A stretch of 64,000 nucleotides of DNA, taken from positions 14,968,722-15,032,721 of the forward strand of contig CM055108.1 of the NCBI GenBank assembly GCA_029204225.1, in the 5' to 3' direction. The stretch's first letter is position 1. The number at the start of each line of letters is the position of its first letter. A program made the position numbers and the translations under genes. Origin of the DNA: Diphasiastrum complanatum. Its lineage: Eukaryota > Streptophyta > Lycopodiopsida > Lycopodiales > Lycopodiaceae. Shown here piece after piece: positions 1-11,835 of this stretch. A model generated the notes under the pieces. It had not been told where the DNA came from. It was given only the letters and a program-made list of their open reading frames with translations, and did not search any database.

Positions 1-1030
1 TCCCGAGTAGAGCGCCACAAAGGGTGCAACATGTGGGCTACGGCGTGGATGGGTCAGTGGAAGTAGTCCCATCTAGCCTCCCATATATGCGAGATCTCGT
101 CCCTCCTGCAGCAGACAAATTACAATAATCAGTGCATCGTTGCATAAAAGAAACGCGTCAAACTTCAGTGAGAAACAACAAACTAGACACTGAAGAGTCA
201 TACATGTGCTCGTCCATGGCTGACATCAGAATCGCCTCGCCGATGCGGTCCATGAACTCGTAAATGACACCGAGAGTGCACCTGTCACGGTCTACCAGGC
301 GCAGCACTCTGAAAATGGGTAGAAGGACGCATGTGTCCATAACTCATCAGCGAACACAATGGACTGGAAAAACGTCGCATGTGCGATGTCTCTAAAGTCC
401 CCAAAGGCCTCGCTGGAAACCATCTGCCGCAATGCGTCCTTCACTACTATCAATCGCTCTAGCACCAAGAAGTAAAACGCAAAGCGTGTGGGTGTTGGCT
501 TCTTCAGGTGCAGTGACGAGAAGGTGCGGAATAGCGCCAGCACACTCCTCTTCCTGGTGACAAAAGTGACCAGGCACATGGCCGTAGAAGTGACTGCAAC
601 ACAAACATCCAATAAAAAATTTAGACAGTAGTTGAGATGTGTTTAGCAGCATGGAGCAAGCGTCAAGGAAGATAGCATAGCAAATGGAAAAACTATACCT
701 CTCTAATCCATGGAAGTGCACCCAGGCCATGGATGAGCAAGTCTATGCAATGACAACCTAAACCACGTGCTTCACCCCGATGTCAGCAATAACATCTCTA
801 ACAACCTCCCATATGAAGTCAGTTGTGATGGCTCCACCACCTCGAGTGACATCCACGCCAGGTAGGAATACTGTGCCAAGCGGGCAAGAAACCAAGATAT
901 TGAGGACGGATCACCGATGAACGTCTGTTCATCCATCCTCTCAATATCGTGCATCCATACCTGCCACAAAACACCCATTAGCCACATGCAAAAATTGCGC
1001 CACCAGTAAACCCTAAACACATGCAAAGAG
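1..1030 (-). pseudogene. hAT-family (DUF659) transposase remnant
   Basis: Reading the minus strand from 1030 to 1, several short frames spell a hAT transposase in the right order. Around 840-770 the frame reads ITTDFIWEVVRDVIADIG, like the start of DUF659. Positions 612-400 give LFRTFSSLHLKKPTPTRFAF followed by LERLIVVKDALRQMVSSEAF, the conserved 'RP..TRFA..FL.L..L....LR.M' stretch. Next come FADELW (about 345) and, after a frameshift near 340, IFRVLRLVDRD with YEFMDRIGEAI. Positions 90-1 give RWDYFH and PIHAVAHMLHPLW, the segment before the dimerisation domain. At least three frame changes and several stops mean it cannot make a transposase. A 60-base gap near 120-180 may be an old intron. 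The C-terminal hAT dimerisation domain would lie left of the window. Family assignment rests on my memory of the motif order; no search was run. Confidence 0.75.
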
Positions 1031-1526
1031 TTTATGGAGACAAAGTACTTACGTCTGCCAAGCTGAGCGAATGGAACTCAGCTCCTCCTGACGAAGCATC
1101 TTGCCTCGCAGTGCCTCTCGCCTGGGAGGTGTCCATGTAGCATCCATGGTAGTCATCTGTGCGCTTGAACACCCAAGTGTCAGCAACAGCAAAAGGAATG
1201 TCGCACTCGTAAAAGAACTGGCCAGCAAGTCGAGTGCATCGAGCCTGCTGCTCTCTCTGCCACCCGCATCAATCAAGGGTCTTCTGTCTGGGCCTAACCC
1301 CTCTCTGCTGTATATATGGCGCTTGTGGTCTAGCATGCCCAATGGATGGCTAATCTGTGGGTGTGTCTAATCGTCTTGGAGGAATGTCACTCTCTCTGGC
1401 AGGACCTGTCGAAGCATGTGGTGCATCTGCTGCCGAAGAAGAGGAGGGACGAGAAGGACCCGTTGCCACTAATCCAATATGCTCACAATGATTCCAATTC
1501 ATACATCATAGCAAGTGCCAAAAAAC
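1031..1526. other. Possible 5' part of the hAT remnant; no convincing gene
   Basis: Overlapping open frames occur on both strands here (minus 1049-1342, plus 1101-1370), but neither shows a recognisable domain. The minus-strand frame lies just upstream of the hAT remnant and may be its decayed N-terminal region. I see no BED zinc finger. Confidence 0.3.
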
Positions 1527-2010
1527 ACATGGGATTAGGGCGTGGGATAGAATTATTTCAGTATGAGCGATAACGGGCAACTGTCGTTAGTGTGGGAGTC
1601 CGTGCAGGCATAAAGGAGTGCAGTGTAGGCCTAAACCACGCCCCTGGCAGATGCGTGCACGATGCTTCATGCCTAAACCCTAAAAAACATGGAATTAGGG
1701 CATGGAAATTGAAATTTGTGATACGGATGAAGACGGGCGAAACGGAGGTCACAGGAGTCTCTGCAGGCATGTGGAAATGCATTCTAGGCTCAGACATCGC
1801 CTCAATTGGTTGCCTGCAAGTCATTTTGTGAAAATGGCAAAAATACACATGCATTTGGAGTGTGGTGTTCAAATCTTGCTAGGTGTGCCGTAACGGCTAA
1901 AACTGACGCCGTAGGAATTACCATGGGCATGAAGAAAGGTGGTCTAGAGCCAAACTACACTCGATTTGGTTGCCTACAGCTCAATGTCAACACTTGCAAA
2001 AAATCAAGCC
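1527..2010 (+). repeat. Degenerate tandem repeat, three units of about 160 bp
   Basis: Three successive stretches align with each other. The units begin near 1527, 1689 and 1851. Units 1 and 2 share acatggRattagggcRtgg at their start. Units 2 and 3 share gcaggcatg/gggcatg followed by ctag-gctcaga/agagccaaac and then ttggttgcct near their end. The spacing is 162 and then about 160 bases. Identity is low, so the array is old. It explains the overlapping short ORFs here. Confidence 0.55.
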
Positions 2011-2997
2011 TACACTTACCAAATATCGAAACTTGATGGTTTCGCTCTCCACGAAGCTCAGATCCCCCTGGCACCATGCACACCACCTCCGTATCGCCGA
2101 GCAGGTGCCTGCCGACTATTCGCATGCGAAGATCGGACGCCTATAGCTCAAAAAAAAAATTGCCTCCATGGCTGGCCGTTTCTGGCCGCGAGGAGGAGGC
2201 CCAAAAAATGTTATATTTCTTTTTTTTTTAAGCACAATTAGCAGCCAGAATCGCGATTCGCGAAACGCGATCCAAGCAAATGGTGATTCGCTGCAACTAT
2301 GGTTTAAATAGACAGTGACCTGTTGCGAGTCATTCATTTGGACCAAAAAGGCACATGCAACTGCTCAAACACACTGTGACTTGTCAAAAAGAGGACCACT
2401 TTTGTCGGATGTACTGCACAATTCCAACAATTTTTACTACATCGTATATACTGCAATAAAGGCACAAAATTTCACTTTATGGGACACATACGAGCTTGCT
2501 GAGTTCTGAAAAACTCGTCAATTTGCCAAGATTTCAGAGAAGCAACAATACATGGACTTCAACAAATCTTCCGGCCATCAAAACCCAAGTTTACATCAAG
2601 TGCAAGAATAATTTCAAGTTACAGTTTATCTTTAGGCCACATTGACATTCTTGGATTGAAATTATCATCTCTACAAACTCAATTTTCTTATATAATCACA
2701 ATTTTGTGGCCACTTTGATTAAGAAAGTTTCGTTGCCTGTGCGCAAAGGATCACACCTTTCATCTCATAATCGATAGCATACCTATATTATTTCCTTCCC
2801 ATGTAGTTTATTGATGGTTGCCTGCAGCAGCTTCACAAAGATCAATCACAAGCCTTGGTACAGAATTTTGTAATAGAAATCATTCTTTTTGTGCATTAGA
2901 CATCAATCGATGACAAATTAGCAGGAATATGGATCACAACAGTTACATTGATTTGAGCTTGATCTTAGAATGCACATGTTTCCGTTGCTATTCTGCT
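2011..2997. other. Intergenic, no gene seen
   Basis: AT-rich sequence with short A/T runs (about 2150 and 2220). I see no coding, RNA or repeat feature that I can support. Confidence 0.4.
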
Positions 2998-3255
2998 CTA
3001 TTGATGAAGAAATATTTTCAGCAATGAATAACTTTCTCCGAGCCAGTGACTGACCTTGATCTCCTCCACCATGAACTTCTCTTCAATGGGTCTCTGTAGT
3101 TTTCTGATTGTTCTCAACAGGTTTCGTCTTCCCTTTATGAATCGCCCACTTTCTAAGACAATTTCTCCAAGATAGGCCTCTTTGTAGCATTTCTCTTTGA
3201 CAAGCTCTCTATGGCTTTCATAAACTTCAGCCAGCCCATTTTGCTTTGAATTCAC
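2998..3255 (-). CDS. Hypothetical 85-codon ORF, possible Copia debris
   Basis: An open frame of 85 codons, rich in Lys, Glu and Arg. Near its start it reads SKQNGLAEVYESHRELV, which resembles the 'QNG.AE....R.LVE' motif of Copia integrases. The rest (KGRRNLLRTIRKLQRPIEEK and onward) does not continue that match. A genuine Copia integrase fragment containing EQNGLAE lies 600 bases away on the other strand. This may therefore be an inverted and diverged scrap of the same element, or chance. I do not recognise a function. Confidence 0.2.
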   Translation of the reverse strand: MNSKQNGLAEVYESHRELVKEKCYKEAYLGEIVLESGRFIKGRRNLLRTIRKLQRPIEEKFMVEEIKVSHWLGESYSLLKIFLHQ

Positions 3256-3660
3256 GATCTTCTATATAATCACTTTAAGGGTGAAATTATTTCGTCTTTT
3301 ATGCGTTGTTAAGGATTTGATCTTCAAATCCATATTGAAATCATTACTTTTAATCCTTGTCAACTAGGAGTTTAGAAATTACTTAGCTGTTACAGATTAG
3401 TGATTAGCTATGTTAACAATTAAATACAATGTAGTAAGTGTTTACCTGCTATTTATTTAGCAAACTTGAAACATACTCGATATATTAGATGTACAAGTAA
3501 GCCATTGTACCTCATATTAAGTATTCATGAACTCATTTTGCTTTATGATTGATCAATTGAGCGTTCGTAGATTCTGCATTTTATACTGTCATCTATTGGA
3601 GGATCTAGGTACTTCATTACACATACACAGACAACTACATGAGGAGAACTCGGATTTGGA
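3256..3660. other. Intergenic, no gene seen
   Basis: AT-rich sequence without a recognisable coding or RNA feature. Confidence 0.4.
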
Positions 3661-3866
3661 CGTTGAAGCAGAAATCTCCGGCGCTTGAAAGTTTCAAGGC
3701 ATTCAAGAGCATAGCTGAGAGTGAAACCAATAAGAAGGTCAAGAAGTTCAGAAGTGACAATGGGGGAGAATTCAAGAACAAAGAATTTGATGATTCTGTC
3801 TGAAGAATGGTATCTTGAGAGAATTCACTGTCCCATACATTCCTGAGCAGAATGGTTTGGCGGAAG
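3661..3866 (+). pseudogene. Copia integrase fragment (left half of a chimera)
   Basis: The plus strand reads ESFKAFKSIAES...VKKFRSDNGGEFKNKEFD, the integrase catalytic-core segment around the second Asp (RSDNGGEF) of Ty1/copia polyproteins. Two stops follow. After a frame change the sequence resumes as REFTVPYIPEQNGLAE, which includes the conserved 'P.QNG.AE' with the catalytic Glu. Copia integrases normally continue with 'R.NRT..E.AR', and that part is absent. At about 3867 the sequence switches to a LINE reverse transcriptase in the same frame. Only about 65 codons of integrase remain. Confidence 0.8.
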
Positions 3867-4263
3867 CCCATTACCACTCTGATCACATCTTCACTCTCCG
3901 AGCTTTGATTGAGGAAGCCAAGAACTGTTGTTTTGTGGACTTCAGGAAAGCCTTTGATTTTGTCCCACACTCCCTGCTCATTCAGAGACTTCATGAACTT
4001 GGCTTCTCCACTGACATCATTCTGGTTGTGATGGCTCTTTATGAGAGAGTCTAAGGTTGTTTCCGATATGGTAGTGGTATTTCTGAGCACATTCGGAGCA
4101 CCATTGGGGTGAAGCAGGGTTGCTCTCTTTCACCAATTCTTTTTGGATTATATATTGATGAGTTGGAGAGAGTCATCTCACAGTGTGATGGATCGGGCTG
4201 TAGACTCTCTGGTCCCACGTTACCACTCGACTTGGGAAGGGACATGCCTACCTTGTTCAGCTA
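3867..4263 (+). pseudogene. LINE-type reverse transcriptase fragment (right half of a chimera)
   Basis: Directly after the Copia integrase motif the frame reads HSDHIFTLRALIEEAK, CCFVDFRKAFDFVPH and LLIQRLHELGFS. After a stop at 4054 it continues as EHIRSTIGVKQGCSLSPILF and GLYIDELERVI. This order (HTIDHIFTLR, FVDF.KAFD..., G..QGC.LSP.LF.LY.D.L) is that of non-LTR retrotransposon reverse transcriptases. The (F/Y)ADD catalytic box that should follow is replaced by diverged sequence at about 4220-4260, so the domain is incomplete. Endonuclease and 3' end are not present. Confidence 0.8.
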
Positions 4264-7200
4264 GAACGGTTTTGCTTTCGGAAGTCCATTTGAGATGCTC
4301 AGAGTAAGTGTAGACTTTTTATACCCTTGTCACCCCCTCAGCCTTACATGCAGCAGAGACATGGTGTACCGGTCTTTCCTCCTCACACTGGGCCAGTATC
4401 TCGAGATTACAGACTACCATGTTAGCTTGTATGATTTGGGAGAAGCCCTCTGTTCTCCACACTAGATCCTCCTTGCCGAGTTTCGGTTCCACCTATAGAT
4501 AGATAGATACAACTTTCCAGCTTATTGCATATATTTAGAAGATTCCCTCTCCCTCCCAAATCAACATTCTCCTAGTTTGCTAGTGGCATGTGACATTAAA
4601 AGATAACCACACAAGATTATAAGAGAGAACACAAAGCACTAGATCCTCATAATGAAAGAGTTATGAAAGCTCTCCACAATAATAGAATGTGAGAGGGTAG
4701 AGGGAAAAATAAGATGAAGAGAGGTAGGTCTTGGGACCCCTCATATCCGGTCCACCTATGGACCAATTATTATGACTTGAACGACATGAGGTACATAAGG
4801 CCCAGTTATTAACTTATTATTTAACTTATATTGATACACTTTTTATTAGCCAATAAAGTTGGTGTTGCACACTTATTATTTCCTAACACCCCCTATAAAC
4901 AAGAACTGTTAAAGCTTTGACATCATGTCATACAAAACCTGAGAACACTTCATCTAGGCATTTTCTATTCATACATGTTGTCTCCAACTCTTGTCCATCC
5001 ATGTATCTTCATTCTTGTATCCATTGATTCACTAGTTATGCCATTCACCTCTATATGTTGTATAAATGTATGCTACTCCATGAAGCCTCTTTTGCCAATC
5101 TTTAGGGTCATCACTCTATTTCTTTTCAAAAAAAAAATTCCTTGCTAGCCATTGCACGGTTAGTCACACTTATCATGTAAAGTTTGTCATGACAACTACA
5201 CTTCTCACAATTTGGAAGACTTACATACTTGAGATTCATATGCTTAAATGTTTATCAAAAAATGACACGCTTGGTGACACCAACTTAGAATACATCTTCC
5301 TTGAACACTTGCATTAAGAGCCATCATCTCTTATTTCCAACATGGCATGGCAATTTTGATCTCTTGCATCAATCCTTTCTCTTATGTCTTGCTTATGAAG
5401 TTTTGCATGAAAATCTTTTGCTATCTCGTGATGTTTGTTTTCCTCTATTCACACAATGGCATGTTGTGCTAGTAGCTCTACAAATTCTAAGATTGCAAGG
5501 CTTGGAAGACAATGCCATGCTATATGTGCAGATGAATTGTCTTGTGTAGAACCTAATCGAACTGCATCAGATTGCAAAGTGTAGATTCTTGCATGCTCCA
5601 CTAGGATGGAGCTTTACTCTGTCGATAGAACGATTCTTGAGAGACTACATGTTGGTGGTATCAATATAGCTATTTCTACAATTCAGGTTCCTCACAATCA
5701 CATTGTCTTAGCCCTTACCTCTCAGGATGAAGCTCAGGAGTGATGCACACCATCACAAAGAAGTGCGCATTCATGTGTGTGCCTTCATGTTTGTGCATGT
5801 GCCCATGCATGTAGCTTCTAGAAAACTATTGCTCCCCCTTCCCTTCATTATTATTTGGTCTTTTGGGCATAAGGTCCTACAATGGTTCTTCAATCTTGAG
5901 GCTCTGACATACACCTAGTCACTTACATATTGATGTGATCCTTCAGAAACAACGTATCAACATTCTTTATCAGGACTACTGGATAGCTCATAATCAAATT
6001 GTTCTTCACACAATATCCCGGTTACTTGTTACATCCTCTGCAAAAATTTCCATTTTGTGGACTAGGTCCTAGTGCTCTGCTTTAATCTTTAAATCAACTA
6101 TTTTTCCTTGCATTCAAAGCATAATAACCTGGTTTAGCTAAATACATGTAGTTACCTTAATGACGACATGTTTCCTGATTGCGCTCCATTTTGCCATGCT
6201 TTATCTCATTTTCTGTCTTTGATTGTAAGCATCTGTTCTGCATCTCTTGTCTGGAATTTTTTGCCCTATTCTTTTCTAGATTGGTTACAAAATTTTGAAA
6301 GGATAAGACTATTTAACATAATGGGCACCAGATCTTTGTTTTCAATCTTCTCTCCAACAGCACCAAAGTTGTTCTCTGATATTCATAGATGTTGTCAAAT
6401 GAACGGCCATAGTTTCTCCTTCCATTGTAAGTCCATATAACAGATATCTTGAAAAAACAATTCTGGAAGGAGTAAGTTTCAAACATAAGCCTTAAGAGTC
6501 GTCTCCCAAGCAGTTTTTGGTGAAAGAGCATCACCTATGTGAGACATGAGAATAACATTTACTGGAAAACAAATAACTGAGAGTGCCTATGACTCCCTTT
6601 TATCAGCTACTTTTTGCCCTTGAACTGTGATTGGTCCAGTGACTCCAGTCTCTTCCTTGTACTGTATATCATAAATCTATACTCATATGGACAAGTTTTG
6701 ATCTAAATTTCTCAACCCATAATTACCATATCCAGCATAATGGTATCAATAATCACAGGTGATTCTTCTCAGACTATGTTTTCCAAGTTTGCCAACTTTT
6801 ACAAAACACAAATCTGAACATTGATGCACAGCCTGCTGCACTACATGCAGCCTGCCTGAAGTTTTACAAATTCTTTTGAACCATTTTAGGCACATGTACT
6901 TACATCGCACATGGATCACAGCAGATTTTATGCACTTGATCACATGTGTATAGGGACTGTAATCACTGTAAATGAGAGTCTGAAAAACATCAAAACAATT
7001 GATCGAACAGAGAGATTCGAAAAAGGTATGAAATCATCGTGACACGATGAAAGATCAAATAAAGGGACAGCACAGCCTCATTCAAACCTTCAGAGATATG
7101 AAGAACATCTGTTTCGACTAGAACTAGAATAATGAGACTAGAACTCTTAAGCACTAGAATAATGTAAGAAAAAAGAACCCCTTGCTACACAAGAATATAT

Positions 7201-7342
7201 AATTCATGATACAGCAACAACATCTAGCATATGAATCCATTTTTTAAGGAATTTATACAAACTTCCCATATAACCAATAACAAGCATGATGCCTACAAAC
7301 TGTCAAGAAAATAATACATAGAATATTCATCCCTATACTCAC
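4264..7342. other. Long AT-rich stretch without an identified gene
   Basis: Only short, compositionally ordinary frames occur (for example plus 5301-5549 and 6168-6440), with no domain I recognise. If the CDKE gene to the right is complete, its later exons should lie here or further left on the minus strand. I looked for its HRDLKPSN, DFG and WYRAPE motifs and did not find them. Confidence 0.4.
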
Positions 7343-10300
7343 ATATAGATCATGTTCCGCGTAATCAAAAGCCAGGTACAACGACATGTCTAAATGATTT
7401 GTGTGCACATTCACCAGCTTTACAACATTCTCGTGCATGCACTCTCTCAGCAACTACAAAACAAAGGACACAAAAGGAGAAATTCAAATGGATCATAGGA
7501 GATTATTCTTAGTGTTCATAAGTCCCTTCAATGGCTTCTTTCATGTCCAAACTTCAAAGTAACGAAATTTTGAAAACAATTTTTATTCACCATGCTTTAC
7601 CTCAATAAATAACCCCAAAACAAACATTCTTGCTTAACTCATGTATAAAACCCTTTGAAAATGTTAAAAATAAAACAACCACCAAACCCAAAAATCAATG
7701 GCTGCAATTATGGACCCCTAAGGTTTTATTAGTTACATGGTTAGTTCATTGATATTTATTTGGACCACATGGTTCATGCATTCATTATTTCATGGACTTT
7801 CAACTCCCTAATTTTAGCTATATTCTTTTTCTCGAGTCTTATCCACTACTGGGGCACAAGAGGCTTAGGAACTCATGCCATGGTGACAAAAGCCCGAACC
7901 CTATCAAGAAGCTTCTAGAGATGAACCATAATTATGTCTTGACACACCCTATTAGAATGCTTTTAGTGAGAAACCACAAATAGGTCCCCACACTCTATGA
8001 ATAAGATAAGTTGGAAGTCGTCTAGAAGCTCAAGCTTTAGTTGATTGTAAAAGACCCAACTTGCAGCTTTCTTTGAAATACCTAAGATACACTTTATGAT
8101 CAGCCTATTCATGATTGTACAAAGATCTTAGTTTGAAATATGAACGTCAAGTTGTTGTCCACTATTTGTCTTATGTGATGCTTTATGCAATGTTGTGTTC
8201 TTAACTTGGTGTCAAAGCACCTGTTACATCAGATTCTCAAAAAGTATGGTTGCCCGACCTATTAAGATCCAGATTGTTGCTTTGTCAAGGAACGCAAATT
8301 GTATTGGAGACAAGGATTTATTGAGTCTCATAGCATATTCTGACTCCTTAAGGCAAACCAATGAGAAAAATGTATTTACGTCCTAATTCTAAGCACTGTA
8401 CGGTAAGAGGGTGCTAGAAATTTCCATATTCATCAATTTCATTCATTTTGTGTACATTTTATTGGAGATTGTCACATTTGGATTTCCTATGAAAAGGCAC
8501 GTTAGCAATCCATCTATAAGATTATAATTTGATTCTTTACTCATGTGTAAGGCCAAAGCAAGGGGTGACAAGCCCTAAGAATCATATTGGCGTTTAAAAA
8601 GGTAACTCCTCAACTTCCAACTTGACAAATTGCCACACTGCTATTCCTCAAATAGCAGTCCACATCTACGCATTTTTAAATCGCAATCTCCAATGATAAC
8701 ATATTTTTTATAAGCTAAATTACTCTGCAAACATTCTGAGCTTATCTCTCATTGCTCTAAGAAAAGAGACTTGTTCATCCAACCATTGATAATAAGGCCA
8801 ACTGGCCTATTTATAACTTGTCAAGGCCATGTAGAAGAACAATCATTGTTTGTCATCATCTTTGTATACAAATATCTCATTAAAATCTCATGTCTCATAT
8901 GATCAATAACACTTGAAAAAGGAATAATCCCAGTCAATTTGGGACAGGGGGGGGCTATGGGGACAAAGAACGAAACAAAGAATATAGTAAAGTCTCGTGT
9001 ATGCACTCCCAATTGTTTTTTTTTATGATTTCTTTCTCCTCTTTGTTGAATTAGTAGGGCATATACAATAACATGTATTTCTCCCGCACGTGCACTGCAT
9101 GAAACCATCAACTTCACCATGCATAGCATGGACCAAATACTCAGACATCCCTACTCACTTTGTCAACACCCCAGAGTAAGTGCAAGTTACATGCACAAAC
9201 ATATGTCCGCATTAGCTCTTTGAAAGTGAAGGGGAAAGGCTAGGACTACAGAGCAAAGCCAATCAATTGAAGTGCATATTTTCTCATGAGAAAATAGGCA
9301 AATGTTTGGTGGGCAAACAGCACCACAGGAGATGGAAAGAATTAGCACAAACCAAACGGCCATAACTTAGACAAAGATCTCAAAACAGAACTACATGTTT
9401 GCTAATAATAATAAGCTATACCAATGCCATGTCTAGGATAGTATCCGACATAACAAAAGAGACATGCACACTTCAACCTATGGAGTTCAGCGGCTTCAGC
9501 CATAAAGTCTTTCACCATCAGCTTCATCATCCATGGCATGGACCAAATGCTACAAGACCCCTATTCACATCGTTAAAACCCTAGAGTAGATACAGATTAC
9601 ATGCAAAAACATATCTCCACATTAGCTTTCATAGATTGTAAAATAAAGAAAATTTACCTATCATCACTTCAATTTGCTAAAACCTAACTAGAAAGCATAG
9701 TTGGTAGGCCAAAAGCACATACAAAAATAGAAAGAATTACCACAACCCAATTGGTCGTAACTTAGATGACAATCTCAAAAGAGAACTCAATGTCCACTAA
9801 TATGGTAGAAAAATATATCAATATTATGTCTAGCATAGTACTCGACATAACGAAAGAGACGTGAAATTTTCAACCCTATGGAGTCCAACCATAGAATCTT
9901 AGACCATCAACTTCATCATGCATAGCCTGGACCAAATGCTATGACATTCCTACTTGCTTTGTTGGCATCCTAGAGTAGGTACATGTCACATGCACAAACA
10001 TATGTTATTTTCAAAAAATTGTACAACAACCAATGTATTGAGTTTCCATCACTTCTCCGAAAGTGAAGGGCAAACCCAATCATGACTAAGGCTCTCACTA
10101 AAGAACAAAGCCAATCGAATGAAGTCCACGCTTCCTCAAAAAAAATAAGGAGAATTTGCATCATCACTTCAGCTTGCTCAAAACCTAACTAGAAAGCATA
10201 GTTAGTGGGATGAAAGATGAAAAAATTAGCACAAACCAACAAAACTCAACTACAAAGCATAGTTAGTGGGATGAAAGATGAAAAAATTAGCACAAACCAG

Positions 10301-11263
10301 CTATTTGTAACTTGGAAAAAGATCTCAAAAGAGAATTTTATGTCCACTAATACAGCAAAAAGATATATTGACGTTATCTCTAGGATTGCACCCAACATAA
10401 CAAAGGAGACATGCAATCTTCAACCCTAAAGAATCCAACAATAAACTCTTAGACCATCAACTTCATCATGCATAAAATGGACCAAATGGTGGCAAGTGGA
10501 CATTTTTTAGTTCATAAGTTGCTCTAGCTTAAGTGTTGACTTTTGCTCTTTCTGACATATCATATTATTGATAGTGACAAAGAACTGTACGCAACCCACT
10601 GGAGCTCTCCAAATTGTCAGGAACCTCCTCTCGAGAAAAAACAATAGATAAATTGGACTCCTCTATTCCAAGCAATGCATGATTCCGCTTTTTAACCTCA
10701 TGGCTCAGACATTTGCGGACTTGAAACTTTTGCTTCTACTTTCATTCTTCTGAGAAATAGACAGTTAAGTATAAAAAAGGATCGTTCTTTCACTCTTCTA
10801 GAAAGCAAACAGTTAAGTGTTAAATTAGATATTGCTTCCATTCTTCTGGAAAAAATAGTTCAGTGTAATAATCGTGCGTTCATTCTTCTGGAAAAGAAAC
10901 AGTTAAGCATACAATTGGATGGTGGGTTGATTCTTCTGGGAAAACACAGTTCAGTATAAAACTGAATTGTCCTTTCATTCTTCTGGGAAAAAACACTTTT
11001 AAGTATAAAATTGGATTGTGCTTAAAACAAGGTTTGCATTGAAGTAAGCATACCATGATTTCTCTGATGGCAGTGGGTGAGACACCATCCCCTTCCTTGG
11101 ACTGCTTGAACCTTTTGATGGCGATTTTGACACCGCGGCTGGATAATTTCTTGCTGCGAGCTAGGTAGACAAGACCATAGGTGCCCTCCCCGATCTTCCC
11201 CACCAGCTCGTACTCTTGCAACCACGCTGGGCGAGGCGGTTTGGGCGCTGCGCCTTCCCCCAT
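7343..11263 (-). CDS. CDKE: CDKE / CDK8-type cyclin-dependent kinase, first two exons only
   Basis: Exon 1 is 11263-11054 (70 codons, from ATG) and exon 2 is 7453-7343 (37 codons). Exon 1 reads [20 protein letters not shown], the ATP-binding glycine loop. It continues with [14 protein letters not shown] (catalytic Lys, residue 50) and SPTAIRE (residues 62-68), the cyclin-contact helix typical of plant CDKE. It ends at ATG|gtatgc. Exon 2 starts after ttttgtag and reads [32 protein letters not shown], then |gtgagt. Both junctions are phase 0. CDKE is the kinase of the Mediator CDK8 module and acts on RNA polymerase II transcription in the nucleus. The rest of the kinase domain and the Gln-rich tail were not found to the left. 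The locus may be a 5' gene fragment, or the remaining exons may be small or outside the window. Intron 1 is 3600 bases and carries two tandem arrays. Confidence 0.85.
7454..9090 (-). other. 3' half of CDKE intron 1, no gene seen
   Basis: This is the part of the intron next to exon 2. A primer-site-like tggtgtcaaagca occurs at 8206-8218 without any recognisable element around it. I see no other feature. Confidence 0.4.
9090..10500 (+). repeat. Tandem repeat in CDKE intron 1, about 400-bp unit, four partial copies
   Basis: The phrase accatcaRcttcatcatg...atggaccaaat recurs near 9103, 9513, 9903 and 10453. Each is preceded by a block containing cataacRaaagagac and 'gtccactaatatggtag'-like sequence. 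Each is followed by a 'gagtaggtacatgtcacatg' block. Periods are about 410, 390 and 550 bases. The longest period is explained by a local 59-base direct duplication (agttagtgggatgaaagatg... occurs at 10200 and 10259). Confidence 0.75.
10739..11034 (+). repeat. Minisatellite in CDKE intron 1, six units of about 48 bp
   Basis: The motif cattcttctgggaaa...cagttaagtataaaattgg recurs with 'cattcttct' at 10743, 10791, 10839, 10881, 10929 and 10976. Five of the periods are 48, 48, 42, 48 and 47 bases. It sits only about 20 bases from the exon 1 splice donor and extends the exon 1 reading frame artificially. Confidence 0.85.
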
Positions 11264-11463
11264 CGCTCACCACCTCCACCAAAAAGCTCACAATCGCCCA
11301 CCTCCTCTCTTACTTAAAAGAACATACAGATGCGCTCTCTAGCGTAGCCACATGAGCGTTTTGGCATTGGTGTTGCTTTTCGCCTGCATGTTGGGAAGTG
11401 ACAACTATGATATATGGCCCTCTCTTTGTCCTTGTGTGCCTAATCGTGTGGGATCTAGTGAGT
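11264..11463 (-). promoter_or_regulatory. Presumed CDKE 5' UTR and promoter
   Basis: About 200 bases between the CDKE start codon and the MITE. No clear TATA box or other motif was recognised, so the call is positional only. Confidence 0.3.
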
Positions 11464-11466
11464 TTA

Positions 11467-11835
11467 GGGTTGTTTCAGACTAGCGAGAGGTCGTTTTGCT
11501 TGGCTTGTCCATTTTTTAAGTCTTGGCAACTGAGTTGAGAGGCAATGGAACATCCTCCTTTCAAATCTGGCCGATAAGTGTTGTTGCAATTTGATTGGTC
11601 AGTTTGAATCTTTGTCATATCATTGCTCTATTTTTTTTCAATTGTCACTCGCAACTCAACATGTCAGTCAATGTCTCCAAGTCAATAAGATGAGATTAAG
11701 TTGTCCCTATGTGTCTAGGATCTCATGCCACCTCGTCTGCCACATGAGAGTGGGAGACCCATTTCTCCCTAGACCAATGGAGATAACTCCATTTTGAATT
11801 TGGGACTTGCCATGTTGTGTAGTCTGAAACCACCC
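11467..11835. mobile_element. Harbinger/Tourist-type MITE, 369 bp
   Basis: The left end GGGTTGTTTCAGACTA and the right end TAGTCTGAAACCACCC are inverted repeats with one mismatch in 16. Both ends are flanked by the trinucleotide TTA (11464-11466 and 11836-11838). A TTA target duplication with terminal repeats starting GGG is the hallmark of PIF/Harbinger MITEs. There is no coding capacity. It lies about 200 bases upstream of the CDKE start. A diverged relative of its left half lies at about 51386-51560. Confidence 0.85.

Noticed and set aside
6746-6943. Further CDKE exon on the minus strand
   Set aside because: The translation has none of the expected HRDLKPSN or DFG motifs.
8195-8386. A Copia element starting at the primer-site-like tggtgtcaaagca
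   Set aside because: No LTR end precedes it and no Gag or Pol motif follows.
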